From: Aliishimia sp965656085
Lineage (GTDB): Bacteria; Pseudomonadota; Alphaproteobacteria; Rhodobacterales; Rhodobacteraceae
Assembly (NCBI GenBank): GCA_965656085.1
Contig: CBFHJA010000006.1
Location: 60,692-124,691 of the forward strand
Reading direction: 5' to 3'
DNA length: 64,000 nucleotides
Position numbers and translations under genes: made by a program. How positions within the stretch are numbered: the stretch's first letter is position 1; each line of letters starts with the position of its first letter. The notes beneath the pieces were generated by a model. The model did not search any database. It had not been told where the DNA came from and worked only from the letters and a program-made list of their open reading frames with translations. This document shows positions 44,053-51,873 of the stretch, piece after piece.

Positions 44053-44634
44053 ATGACCGATCACACCCCAGCCCCTCTGCCGGATATCATCGACCGGGTT
44101 CTGGACGCCTGCGAAGGCGAGATCGTCACGATTGGCGAGATCGTGACCTCTGTTGGCCGGGGCGGTTTTGCGGCCTTGCTGCTCGTGCCAGCGGTGGCGG
44201 TGGCCACACCGCTGAGCGGCATCCCGTTCATGTCGTCCCTGATGGGGACGGTGATCGCGCTCGTGGCGGCGCAGATGCTCCTGCGGCGGCGGCATGTGTG
44301 GTTGCCGGGTTGGGTAACGCGGCGCGAGGTGCGGGCGCACCGGGTGCGTCGCGCCTTCGAGACGCTGCGCCCGACGATGGAATGGATCGAAGCGCGCACC
44401 CGGCAGCGGTTCACGGCGCTCATAAACGCACCGTTTAACATCGTCACGCAGGGACTATGCTTCCTGTCCGGTGCGATGATGCCGCTGTTGGAGTTTATCC
44501 CGTTCTCGTCGAGCGTTGTGGGGATTGGCGTGGTGTTCCTGACACTGGGCATGCTGACCCGCGACGGGCTGGTGGCTTTGCTCGCGCTGGTGCCCTATGC
44601 GGGCGGCGTTGCGCTGATTGCACAGGTGCTCTGA
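44053..44634 (+). CDS. Exopolysaccharide synthesis protein ExoD family
   Basis: A 193-aa membrane protein with four or so hydrophobic segments: AALLLVPAVAVATPLSGIPF, SLMGTVIALVAAQMLL, GLCFLSGAMMPLLEFIPFSS, VGIGVVFLTLGMLTRDGLVA. ExoD proteins affect exopolysaccharide production and alkali tolerance in rhizobia; the biochemistry is unresolved. The ATG at 44053 is used, as the upstream GTG/ATG lies at the hyuA stop. Confidence 0.85.
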   Translation: MTDHTPAPLPDIIDRVLDACEGEIVTIGEIVTSVGRGGFAALLLVPAVAVATPLSGIPFMSSLMGTVIALVAAQMLLRRRHVWLPGWVTRREVRAHRVRRAFETLRPTMEWIEARTRQRFTALINAPFNIVTQGLCFLSGAMMPLLEFIPFSSSVVGIGVVFLTLGMLTRDGLVALLALVPYAGGVALIAQVL

Positions 44635-44742
44635 GGGGGCTATTTCGAGCGCAGTGCCTGATGTGACGGGCAGGAGCGGCCCTTTACTGTGGCTGCGCAG
44701 GCAGTCGACTGCGCGGGAACAAGCCACCATTCGTAGCAATAA

Positions 44743-44768
44743 GGCTCAGGACTAATGGATCCTGAGCC
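44743..44768 (-). terminator. Putative terminator of the lipoprotein gene
   Basis: A perfect 9-bp stem (GGCTCAGGA / TCCTGAGCC) with an 8-nt loop. Read on the minus strand it is followed by TTATT, about 90 bp after the lipoprotein stop; read on plus it has no T-tract. A 12-bp palindrome GCAGTCGACTGC lies nearby at 44701-44712. The rest of 44635-44860 is empty. Confidence 0.45.
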
Positions 44769-44860
44769 CAGTTATGGAGTGTGCCGCCTTAGCGTGTTTC
44801 AGCTCTAACTATCGTGCGCCGAAACGGGCGAACTCACGAGGCAAAAGCCCGCAATATCGG

Positions 44861-45490
44861 TCAGAGACCCTGTTCGGTGAACCGGATATCTGCAAAGTAC
44901 TGGTTTGCCAGGGCTTGGATCGCCGCCGGGACCGTCCTTGAGAGCGACCGGTTCGTAAAATACGTTATTACCACCTTCGTGTCGTCTTTTGGGTGGCGGC
45001 AAATAATCAATTGTGTTTTAAAGAACGGCACTTCACCACCAGCACCAGAAGAAGAGCTCGGGTCCATGGCGACTGTCCGCAGCATGTTGCAGGCTTCTCC
45101 ATTGACGCGGGTCGACGAGCGTTTCTCCGAAATGACGACTTGCCCTGAGGCACGCTGTATGGCACCTGCATTGTCAAAGCCAACATTCGATATTTCCCGA
45201 TCCGAAAGCTGTCCGGAATTGCTCGCGATTTGGTCGATGCTGGTAGAAAATATCGTTTCTTCAACATCACTTGGCCCCGCTAATCCAAATTTAGCTCTAG
45301 TACTCGTCAGGCTCATGCGGCTCCAGCCCGGTGCATTTGGGGAGGCGCCCGACACGCCAACAACAGCATATCCGCTCCGCGAGGAGACAGGCTCAAGGGG
45401 CACTGTGCAGGCGGTTAGAAAAAGTGCAGCGACAGCGGTCACGAAGGCAAGACGGAGGGCGCCAGCTTTGGCGCGTAGGACGTGGGTCAC
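44861..45490 (-). CDS. Unknown secreted lipoprotein
   Basis: A 209-aa protein I do not recognise. The GTG start at 45490 has AAGGA 8 nt upstream and leads into a signal peptide with lipobox (AFVTAVAALFLTAC, Cys28), so it is likely a lipoprotein. The mature part is Ser-rich with GYAVVGVSGASPNAPGWSRM, IDQIASNSGQLSDREISNVG, VNGEACNMLRTVAMD, and IICRHPKDDTKVVITYFTNR. Two Cys in the mature part could form a disulfide. The DNA is less GC-rich than its neighbours, and gene-poor regions lie on both sides, suggesting an acquired or fast-evolving spot. Confidence 0.75.
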   Translation of the reverse strand: MTHVLRAKAGALRLAFVTAVAALFLTACTVPLEPVSSRSGYAVVGVSGASPNAPGWSRMSLTSTRAKFGLAGPSDVEETIFSTSIDQIASNSGQLSDREISNVGFDNAGAIQRASGQVVISEKRSSTRVNGEACNMLRTVAMDPSSSSGAGGEVPFFKTQLIICRHPKDDTKVVITYFTNRSLSRTVPAAIQALANQYFADIRFTEQGL

Positions 45491-46021
45491 AGGATAGTTC
45501 CTTATGAGGGTTGCAATGAACGCCAGAAATTTAGAGAAACTATTCCTGTCACGTCCTTGAGCTTCTGCTCCAAGGGTGCGCGCTAAAAAAGCTAGTCTGA
45601 CTGTAGTGTCGGAAGAAGTATAGTGATATCAAGGTACAGGCGGTCAGCGACCACAACAAGTAGTATATACCGTACCTTGGCCTTTGCGTTGTGGTCAGCG
45701 ACTATGCCGCACACTGTCGAGGTTGGCGCACAGTTCAGTGCATAGACGCTAACAGGGTGCCAGACCCTGTTTGATCCGGAAACTATCCGGACGGGCGCAG
45801 TTCTAGATCAGACCGTCTAATCTCGCCGCAGGGATGACTGTTTGCAGCTCGTTGCGCCTGTGCCCACGTGATCCCCCCCAGTCTTCTATTCATGCTCAGA
45901 AACAAGCGGCGTGCAGGGCTTTCGCAAAAGCGTGCAAGCAGCACGGTCCTAGCCCGCCCGCCCTGCAGGACCCCCCGTACGGAGCCCTGACACATTGGAG
46001 GCGCATATCGGCGCGTAGCGC
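45491..46021. other. 530-bp gene-free region dense in inverted repeats
   Basis: No credible gene. Seen: interleaved arms CAAGGTAC (45630-45637)/GTACCTTG (45672-45679) and GACCACAAC (45649-45657)/GTTGTGGTC (45688-45696); a 10-bp direct repeat GGTCAGCGAC (45642, 45693); CTATG/CATAG plus CACTG/CAGTG arms (45702-45745); AACAGGGT-GCCAG-ACCCTGTT (45751-45771); and contiguous hairpins at 45918-45982 enclosed by CAGGGCT/AGCCCTG (45914-45989). It may encode structured RNA or be the leader of the lipoprotein gene. Confidence 0.5.
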
Positions 46022-46531
46022 CTATTCTGCGGCGCGTTTCGGCAAGACCCAACCTGCGCGCGGGAAGTGGCAGGTGTAGCCGTTGGGGACGCGTTCGAGG
46101 TAATCTTGATGTTCAGGCTCGGCCTCCCAGAAATCGCCCACGGGCTCGACTTCGGTGACCACCTTGCCCGGCCAGATGCCCGACGCCTCCACATCCGCAA
46201 TCGTGTCGAGCGCGGTCTGTTTCTGCGCCTCGGACGTGTGGTAAATCGCCGAGCGGTAGCTCAGGCCGATATCGTTGCCTTGGCGGTTGAGCGTGGTCGG
46301 GTCATGGATCTGAAAGAAAAACTCCAGAAGCTGGCGATAGGTGATCTGCGCGGGATCGAACAGAATCTCGATCCCTTCGGCATGGGTGCCATGGTTGCGG
46401 TAGGTGGCGTTGGGAACATCCCCGCCGGTGTAGCCCACGCGGGTGTCGGTCACACCGGGGAGTTTGCGGATCAGGTCCTGCATGCCCCAGAAACAGCCCC
46501 CTGCCAGAACGGCGCGTTCAGTCGTGCTCAT
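46022..46531 (-). CDS. msrA: Peptide-methionine (S)-S-oxide reductase MsrA
   Basis: A 169-aa enzyme that repairs methionine-S-sulfoxide. The catalytic Cys is in LAGGCFWGMQDLIRKLPGV, followed by GYTGGDVPNATYRNHGTHAE, IHDPTTLNRQGNDIGLSYRS. It is coupled to msrB (4-bp ATGA overlap) and transcribed with it. Confidence 0.95.
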   Translation of the reverse strand: MSTTERAVLAGGCFWGMQDLIRKLPGVTDTRVGYTGGDVPNATYRNHGTHAEGIEILFDPAQITYRQLLEFFFQIHDPTTLNRQGNDIGLSYRSAIYHTSEAQKQTALDTIADVEASGIWPGKVVTEVEPVGDFWEAEPEHQDYLERVPNGYTCHFPRAGWVLPKRAAE

Positions 46532-46971
46532 GCGATATCCTCCACTTGGTCGAGATATTGGCCATAGCCTTCCGCTTCCATGTCATCGCGATGCACGAAG
46601 CGGAGGGAGGCCGAGTTGATGCAGTAGCGCAGCCCGCCGCGGTCGGGCGGGCCATCGGGAAAGACGTGGCCGAGATGGCTGTCGGCATGTTTCGAGCGCA
46701 CCTCGGTGCGGATCATGCCATGGGTCAGGTCGCGATGTTCGGTCACGTTGTCGATGGGTTTGGTAAAGCTCGGCCAGCCGCAGCCGCTCTCGTATTTGTC
46801 GGAGGAGGCGAAGAGCGGCTCGCCGGAGACGATATCCACGTAGATACCCGGCTCCTTGTTGTTCAGGTACTTGCCGGTGCCGGGACGTTCGGTCCCGCTC
46901 TCTTGGGTGACCCAGAATTCTTCCGGTGTGAGGTTTGCCAATGCGTCGGGGTCTTTTGTATAGGCGGCCAT
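46528..46971 (-). CDS. msrB: Peptide-methionine (R)-S-oxide reductase MsrB
   Basis: A 147-aa enzyme that repairs methionine-R-sulfoxide. Catalytic Cys is in GGLRYCINSASLRFVH and the likely resolving Cys in ESGCGWPSFTKPI; these are the only two Cys, so it is the form without the zinc-binding CxxC pairs. The ATG at 46971 is chosen because GGAG lies 6 nt upstream; another ATG lies 4 codons before. It diverges from the glutathione peroxidase gene. Confidence 0.94.
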   Translation of the reverse strand: MAAYTKDPDALANLTPEEFWVTQESGTERPGTGKYLNNKEPGIYVDIVSGEPLFASSDKYESGCGWPSFTKPIDNVTEHRDLTHGMIRTEVRSKHADSHLGHVFPDGPPDRGGLRYCINSASLRFVHRDDMEAEGYGQYLDQVEDIA

Positions 46972-47028
46972 GCAATACTCCATGTGCTGTTGTCCCATAT
47001 TTGGGGCCGTGGCGCGGAATTGCAAAGG

Positions 47029-47052
47029 GTGATCCGACACGTGATCCGACAC
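47029..47052. repeat. Perfect tandem 12-mer in the msrB / peroxidase intergenic space
   Basis: GTGATCCGACAC occurs twice head to tail (47029-47040, 47041-47052), 42-65 bp before the peroxidase start and 58-81 bp before msrB. Its place between two divergent peroxide/sulfoxide-repair genes suggests a regulator site. Confidence 0.6.
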
Positions 47053-47093
47053 CGCGAGCCATGCGTATCTTTCATAACTTGAGGAGGTTTCAC

Positions 47094-47618
47094 ATGATCC
47101 GCTTGATCGCTTGCGTGATGGGCATGTTGCTCGGTACTACCGTCATGGCCGCGCCGATGAGCCAGAGCTTCAACAATATTGATGGCGGTGTTCTGGACCT
47201 GTCCGACTGGGCCGGGCAGCCGGTGCTCGTCGTCAACACCGCCTCGCGCTGCGGGTTCACGGATCAGTACGAGGGGCTTCAGAAACTCTACGACACGTAT
47301 CGTGACCGCGGGCTGGTTGTGCTGGCCGTTCCATCGGATGATTTCCGGCAGGAGTTGGACAGTGCCGACGCGGTCAAAGAGTTCTGCGAGTTGACCTATG
47401 GGATCGACATGCCGATGGCCGATATCACTCCGGTGATCGGGCCCGCCGCGCATCCGTTCTACCGCGAGGTGCGGGACGCGACGGGTTTCGAGCCGCGCTG
47501 GAATTTCAACAAGGTGCTCATCGCGCCCGATGGCACTGTGGCCGAGACATGGGGCAGTCGGACGCGCCCGATGAGCCGGTCGATCCGGTCGGCGGTGGAG
47601 GCCTCGCTGCGCAGGTAA
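47094..47618 (+). CDS. Secreted glutathione peroxidase family protein
   Basis: A 174-aa thiol peroxidase. A signal peptide (MIRLIACVMGMLLGTTVMAA) sends it to the periplasm. Peroxidatic Cys is in VNTASRCGFTDQYEGLQKLY, then VLAVPSDDFRQELDSADAVK in place of the usual FP(C/S)NQF segment, and PRWNFNKVLIAPDG with the family WNF. It likely uses thioredoxin-type reductants. GAGGAGG lies 6 nt before the ATG. Pairs functionally with msrAB across the divergent promoter. Confidence 0.9.
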   Translation: MIRLIACVMGMLLGTTVMAAPMSQSFNNIDGGVLDLSDWAGQPVLVVNTASRCGFTDQYEGLQKLYDTYRDRGLVVLAVPSDDFRQELDSADAVKEFCELTYGIDMPMADITPVIGPAAHPFYREVRDATGFEPRWNFNKVLIAPDGTVAETWGSRTRPMSRSIRSAVEASLRR

Positions 47619-47692
47619 GCCCGGGAGCCGCATCATGATGGCGCCGTGCGCTCTTTTCTGATAAATACCGTCAGAAAAGCAAGGGTGCCCGC

Positions 47693-48556
47693 ATGACTCC
47701 CAAAGACAACACGCAAATCCCGCTCACGCAGGTCGATGCGCTGCTGCCGCAAGACATGGCGCGACTTGCCGAAAGCACCGGGGTCAAGAAGGCTGAGCAG
47801 GACTGGCACCGGCTGCTGGCGCTCAGTGCGCTGGCCGGGGCCTTTGTCGCGTTCGGAGCCAGTTTTGCCGCCGCGGTCACCGCCGGGGGCGGCGATGCAC
47901 CACCCGGTCTGGTGAAACTCGCTGGCGGGTTCGCGTTCACGCTGGCCTACGTGCTGGCGATCGTCGGCGGCGCGGAGCTATTTACCACCAACAATCTGAT
48001 GGTCATGGCATGGGCGCATGGTCGGTTGCCGCTGCGGCGTCTGTTCCGGGCTTGGGGCATCGTCTTTCTGGGCAATCTGGCGGGCGCGGCGAGCATGGCG
48101 GCGCTGCTGGTCTTTTCGGGGCGGCACATGGAAACCGGCGGGGCGCTTGGTGCGGAGTTGCTCAAATCAGCGCATATCATCAATGATCTGAGCCTCACCC
48201 ACGCGTTCCTACTGGGGGTGCTCGGTAACAGTCTGCTCTGCCTCGGGGTCTGGCTGACCTATAGCGCACGCTCGACGGTGGACCGGATTCTGGCGCTGAC
48301 ACCGCCGGTCGCGGCGTTCTACGTTCTGGGGCTCGAACACGCGATTGCGGTTATGTTCTACCTGCCCTGCGCCACCTTCATCACACTTTTTGCAGAGCCT
48401 GCGTTCTGGCAGGTGCCGGAGGCTGTGCCGTTGATCGTGTCGAGTTCGGAGTTTCTGCGCGTGCTCATCCCCGTGACCTTCGGAAACATTCTTGGGGGCG
48501 GGGCGCTGGTGGCGCTGGTCTATTGGTTCGTGTACCTCGCGCCGAACCGGGATTGA
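47693..48556 (+). CDS. Formate/nitrite transporter (FNT) family channel
   Basis: A 287-aa protein with six hydrophobic helices as in FocA/NirC pentameric anion channels: LAYVLAIVGGAELFTTNNLM carries the family motif, and FGNILGGGALVALVYWFVYL is the last helix. The substrate (formate, nitrite or similar) is not determined. A soluble N-terminal stretch of about 40 residues precedes the first helix. Confidence 0.88.
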   Translation: MTPKDNTQIPLTQVDALLPQDMARLAESTGVKKAEQDWHRLLALSALAGAFVAFGASFAAAVTAGGGDAPPGLVKLAGGFAFTLAYVLAIVGGAELFTTNNLMVMAWAHGRLPLRRLFRAWGIVFLGNLAGAASMAALLVFSGRHMETGGALGAELLKSAHIINDLSLTHAFLLGVLGNSLLCLGVWLTYSARSTVDRILALTPPVAAFYVLGLEHAIAVMFYLPCATFITLFAEPAFWQVPEAVPLIVSSSEFLRVLIPVTFGNILGGGALVALVYWFVYLAPNRD

Positions 48557-48568
48557 TGGGGACCGAGT

Positions 48569-48964
48569 TTAGGCCAAGGCCGTGTGAAGAAAGCGCCGCA
48601 TGGCATGTTCGGAGGGCTCGTTCACAATCCGGGCCACTTCTTCGCCACCGCGCATCGCGACCAGCGTGGAGCGGCGTTCGACTTTCAGGCTTTCTGTCCA
48701 TTGCGCGCGGGCGAACGTGTCCCAATCCACGTCGATGAAGGTCAGCGCGCTATAGCGCGGCTCCTCGGCGAGCAATTTCTCCAAGATCTCGCGTTTCATC
48801 TGGCAGGTGAGCGACCATGAGGCGCGGAAATTGAGGACCACGCGCTCGCGTGTGTCGCGGATGTCCCGCCATGTCTGCGGCGCGTAGGTCAGCGGTGAAT
48901 AGGCGAGACTAGGTTTGGCCGAGAGTGCGGCTGGCAGGGCCATCAGAAAGGTGCGGCGGTTCAT
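48569..48964 (-). CDS. Tat-exported thioredoxin-like protein with SxxC active site
   Basis: A 131-aa protein. The N-terminus NRRTFLMALPAALSAKPSLA has a twin-Arg motif. The mature part has a thioredoxin-like strand-helix, VVLNFRASWSLTCQMKREIL, in which the usual WCxxC reads WSLTC, so the nucleophile Cys is replaced by Ser, and ALTFIDVDWDTFARAQWTES, VERRSTLVAM as in DsbD C-terminal domains. It probably cannot do normal disulfide exchange. It converges on the FNT gene with a 12-bp gap and lies downstream of the DMT gene. Confidence 0.72.
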   Translation of the reverse strand: MNRRTFLMALPAALSAKPSLAYSPLTYAPQTWRDIRDTRERVVLNFRASWSLTCQMKREILEKLLAEEPRYSALTFIDVDWDTFARAQWTESLKVERRSTLVAMRGGEEVARIVNEPSEHAMRRFLHTALA

Positions 48965-49028
48965 CAATCGGTCTCCGGATAATGCAAACCGCAGGATATT
49001 GCGGAACCCGGCCATCTCAAGGAGAAAA

Positions 49029-49904
49029 TCAGGCCTTTTGCTGCTTTGCCAGTTGCACGGCGAGAATTCCGACCGTGATGATCGCCACGCCCAGCATATC
49101 GCGGCCCGTGAGGGTCTCGCCCAGCACCACGGCGGCCACGGCAACGCCGAAGAACGGGTTGAGGAAGTGGAACGTGGCCGCCTTCACGGCGCCGATGCGT
49201 TCGACCAGTTTGAACCAGATCCATGTCGCAAGAAGGCCGGGGAAGAAGGTCGTGTAGAGAAAGGCAATCGCCAGTTCGGGGGTCGGGTTGACTTCGATGG
49301 TTTCGGTGAGCGTGGAGGCGATTGCGAGCACAATCGCACCGACGAACATCTGCAAGCCGACGATCATCATCAGGTTGCCCCCCGAGGACGCGCCGCGCAT
49401 CATCAGGGTCGCGACCGTGAGGGCCACCGCGCCGATCACGCAGAGGGCAAGGCCGTAGAGGTCCGCGCCGCCGCCGATGCGGGCCGTCATGATCAGCGCG
49501 ACCCCGGCAAAGCCCAGCACCAGCCCGGCGAGACCGAGGGCAGGCAGGCGTTCGCGCAGGATCAGCCATGTGGCGAAGGCGACCATGAGCGGCATGGTGG
49601 AGGCGATGATCGAGGCCAGCCCCGCCTCGATGGTCTGCATCGCAACGAAATTGAGGCCGAGATACATCGCGTTCTGGCAGACCCCGAAGATGATGGTGGC
49701 GCGCCACTGGCCCGGTGTCAGGCGCCATGACTGGCCCAATGCGCGGGCGATGGCGACGCCGATCAGGCCCGACAGGAAAAAGCGCAGGGCGAGCGAGGCC
49801 AAGGGTGGGGCATCGGCCACGATGATCCGGGCGGAGGAGAAGGCCGACGACCAGATCAGGGCGAAGGCGAGCCCCATGCCGATGGCGCGCAAGTCGAGTG
49901 TCAT
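49029..49904 (-). CDS. DMT/EamA family transporter
   Basis: A 291-aa ten-helix drug/metabolite exporter: two EamA repeats (about 10-140 and 150-285), for example LAFALIWSSAFSSARIIVAD, LNFVAMQTIEAGLASIIAST, and the second-half ERIGAVKAATFHFLNPFFGV. The start is unclear: ATG at 49904 or 49916. The latter follows directly on the T-tract of the HU terminator, and no ribosome site is seen at either. Substrate unknown. Confidence 0.86.
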   Translation of the reverse strand: MTLDLRAIGMGLAFALIWSSAFSSARIIVADAPPLASLALRFFLSGLIGVAIARALGQSWRLTPGQWRATIIFGVCQNAMYLGLNFVAMQTIEAGLASIIASTMPLMVAFATWLILRERLPALGLAGLVLGFAGVALIMTARIGGGADLYGLALCVIGAVALTVATLMMRGASSGGNLMMIVGLQMFVGAIVLAIASTLTETIEVNPTPELAIAFLYTTFFPGLLATWIWFKLVERIGAVKAATFHFLNPFFGVAVAAVVLGETLTGRDMLGVAIITVGILAVQLAKQQKA

Positions 49905-49917
49905 GTCAGAAGTCATC

Positions 49918-49944
49918 AAAAAAGGCCGCCCGTTCGGGGCGACC
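49918..49944 (-). terminator. Intrinsic terminator after the HU gene
   Basis: Minus-strand stem GGTCGCCC / GGGCGGCC (one G-T pair) with loop CGAAC, followed directly by TTTTTT, about 30 bp after the HU stop. Confidence 0.85.
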
Positions 49945-49972
49945 TTTTCGAAACTTGTCGGTGAGCGCAAGC

Positions 49973-50260
49973 TCAGCCGTTGACGCTGTCCTTGAGGGCC
50001 TTGGCGATGGTCATCTTGACCACCTTGTCGGCTTCCTTCTTGAACTGCTCGCCGGTCGCGGGGTTGCGGACCATGCGCTCGGGACGCTCGCGGCAGTAGA
50101 TCTTGCCAACACCGGGAAGGGTCACGGCACCGCCGCCGCTGACTTCCTTGGTGATGATGCCGGTGATCGCGTCGAGGGCTGCGCCGGCGGATTTCTTGTC
50201 AGTGCCCATTTCTTCCGCCAGAGCGGCGACGAGTTGGGTCTTGGTCATGGGTTTGGCCAT
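49973..50260 (-). CDS. hup: HU family DNA-binding protein
   Basis: A 95-aa nucleoid protein: MTKTQLVAALAEEMGTDKKS, AVTLPGVGKIYCRERPERMV and RNPATGEQFKKEADKVVKMT, with the arm Arg-Asn-Pro DNA-kinking motif. The ATG at 50260 has AAAGGAG 6 nt upstream. Own promoter expected in 50261-50415, followed by its own terminator. Confidence 0.95.
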   Translation of the reverse strand: MAKPMTKTQLVAALAEEMGTDKKSAGAALDAITGIITKEVSGGGAVTLPGVGKIYCRERPERMVRNPATGEQFKKEADKVVKMTIAKALKDSVNG

Positions 50261-50415
50261 TGTTGTCTCCTTTGTGTGCCCGAACTCTAGGGCCTCATTT
50301 CGAGACAATAACGTCATATGGTGGGTGCGCACAACAAATAGTGGCATCGAAAACCGGGGAAAAGTGCCGTTTTCCGCTGTTTTTAGGGTGTTTGCCAAGG
50401 GGTGTGGGCGTTTTG

Positions 50416-51873
50416 CTACAAAAACGCTGTCTCGTCAAACGAGCGCAGCTTGCGGCTGTGAATTCGTTCGAGGGGCATGTCGCGCAGCCGCTCCATGGCA
50501 CGGATGCCGATTTTCAGGTGCCGGGCGACCTGTGTCTTGTAGAAATCCGAGGCCATGCCGGGCAGTTTCAACTCCCCGTGCAGCGGCTTGTCGGACACGC
50601 AGAGCAGCGTGCCATAGGGGACCCGGAAGCGGTAGCCATTGGCGGCAATCGTGGCGCTTTCCATGTCGAGCGCAATCGCGCGGGACTGGCTGAGGCGCTG
50701 CACCGGGCCCTGATGCTCGCGCAGCTCCCAATTGCGATTGTCGATCGTCGCCACCGTGCCGGTGCGCATTACGCGCTTGAGCTCATAGCCCTTGAGCGCC
50801 GTCACTTCGGCCACCGCTTCTTCAAGGGCGATCTGGATCTCTGCCAGCGCCGGGATCGGAACCCAGACCGGCAAATCATCGTCGAGCACGTGATCTTCGC
50901 GCAGATAGGCATGGGCCAGCACGAAATCGCCAAGGGCCTGAGAGTTCCGCAGCCCGGCGCAGTGGCCGACCATGAGCCACGCATGGGGGCGCAGGACCGC
51001 GATATGGTCGGTTGCGGTCTTCGCGTTGGACGGGCCGACGCCGATATTCACCAGCGTGATGCCAGAGCCGCCCGGACGTTTGAGGTGATAGGTCGGCATC
51101 TGTGGCAGCTTGGCCGGCTGTGTAAGCGGTGCGCCGCCTTCGGTGATGATCTGGTTGCCGGTGGAGACGAACGCCGTGTAGCCGCTTGCGGGGTCTGCCA
51201 GTTGCGCTCGGGCGAACGCTTCGAATTCCTGCACGTAGAACTGGTAGTTGGTGAACAGAACGTAGTTTTGGAAATGCTCCGGGGCGGTGGCGGTGTAATG
51301 TTCCAGCCGTGCCAGCGAGTAGTCGACACGCTGCGCGGTGAACGGCGCGAGCGGGCCGGGCCCTGCACCGCCGGGCAGCGTGCCGTTGACGATGTCGTCA
51401 TTCGTGGTGGACAGGTCCGGCACATCGAACACATCGCGCAGGATGAAATTGCCTGCGCCTTCCTGTGGCACAGACATGTCGCTGCCCAAGGCGAAATGCA
51501 GCGGGATCGGCGTTGTCGAGGGGCCGATCTCGACCGGCTGGTCGTGGTTCTCGATCAGCAGTCCGATCTGCTGGATCAGGTAATTGCGGAACAGGTCCGG
51601 CCGCGTGATCGTGCTCGCATAGCTGCCGGGCATGGAGACATGGCCGAACGACAGCCTTGTGTCCACCTGGGCATGGGTCAGGGTGCGAAATCGCACCTCC
51701 GGGTAGAAAGCGCGGATGCGGACAGGGGGTGCGCCGTCTCGTATCGCGCGGCTGAAGTGATCCCGCAGGAACTCCGTTGCCTCGGCGTAGAGCGCGATCA
51801 ATTGGTCCACAGCGGCGGTCGCATCGTCAAAGAGATCGGCAAGCGGGGCGCTCGGGGTTTCTACACCGCTCAT
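50416..51873 (-). CDS. amn: AMP nucleosidase
   Basis: A 485-aa enzyme splitting AMP into adenine and ribose-5-phosphate. The N-terminal Amn domain (about 1-170) precedes a nucleoside-phosphorylase fold: GITLVNIGVGPSNAKTATDH, HAWLMVGHCAGLRNSQALGD, IALDMESATIAANGYRFRVP, LLCVSDKPLHGELKLPGM. Its start overlaps the adenine deaminase stop (ATGA), so the two act in series in adenine salvage. Confidence 0.94.
   Translation of the reverse strand: MSGVETPSAPLADLFDDATAAVDQLIALYAEATEFLRDHFSRAIRDGAPPVRIRAFYPEVRFRTLTHAQVDTRLSFGHVSMPGSYASTITRPDLFRNYLIQQIGLLIENHDQPVEIGPSTTPIPLHFALGSDMSVPQEGAGNFILRDVFDVPDLSTTNDDIVNGTLPGGAGPGPLAPFTAQRVDYSLARLEHYTATAPEHFQNYVLFTNYQFYVQEFEAFARAQLADPASGYTAFVSTGNQIITEGGAPLTQPAKLPQMPTYHLKRPGGSGITLVNIGVGPSNAKTATDHIAVLRPHAWLMVGHCAGLRNSQALGDFVLAHAYLREDHVLDDDLPVWVPIPALAEIQIALEEAVAEVTALKGYELKRVMRTGTVATIDNRNWELREHQGPVQRLSQSRAIALDMESATIAANGYRFRVPYGTLLCVSDKPLHGELKLPGMASDFYKTQVARHLKIGIRAMERLRDMPLERIHSRKLRSFDETAFL

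Noticed and set aside
45751..45771. Intrinsic terminator (AACAGGGT/ACCCTGTT)
   Set aside because: Only two T residues follow the stem, and no gene ends on the plus strand before it; kept only as one of the inverted repeats.
45783..46079. Small open frames across the hairpin region
   Set aside because: They overlap the inverted repeats and the msrA end, with translations typical of random GC-rich DNA.
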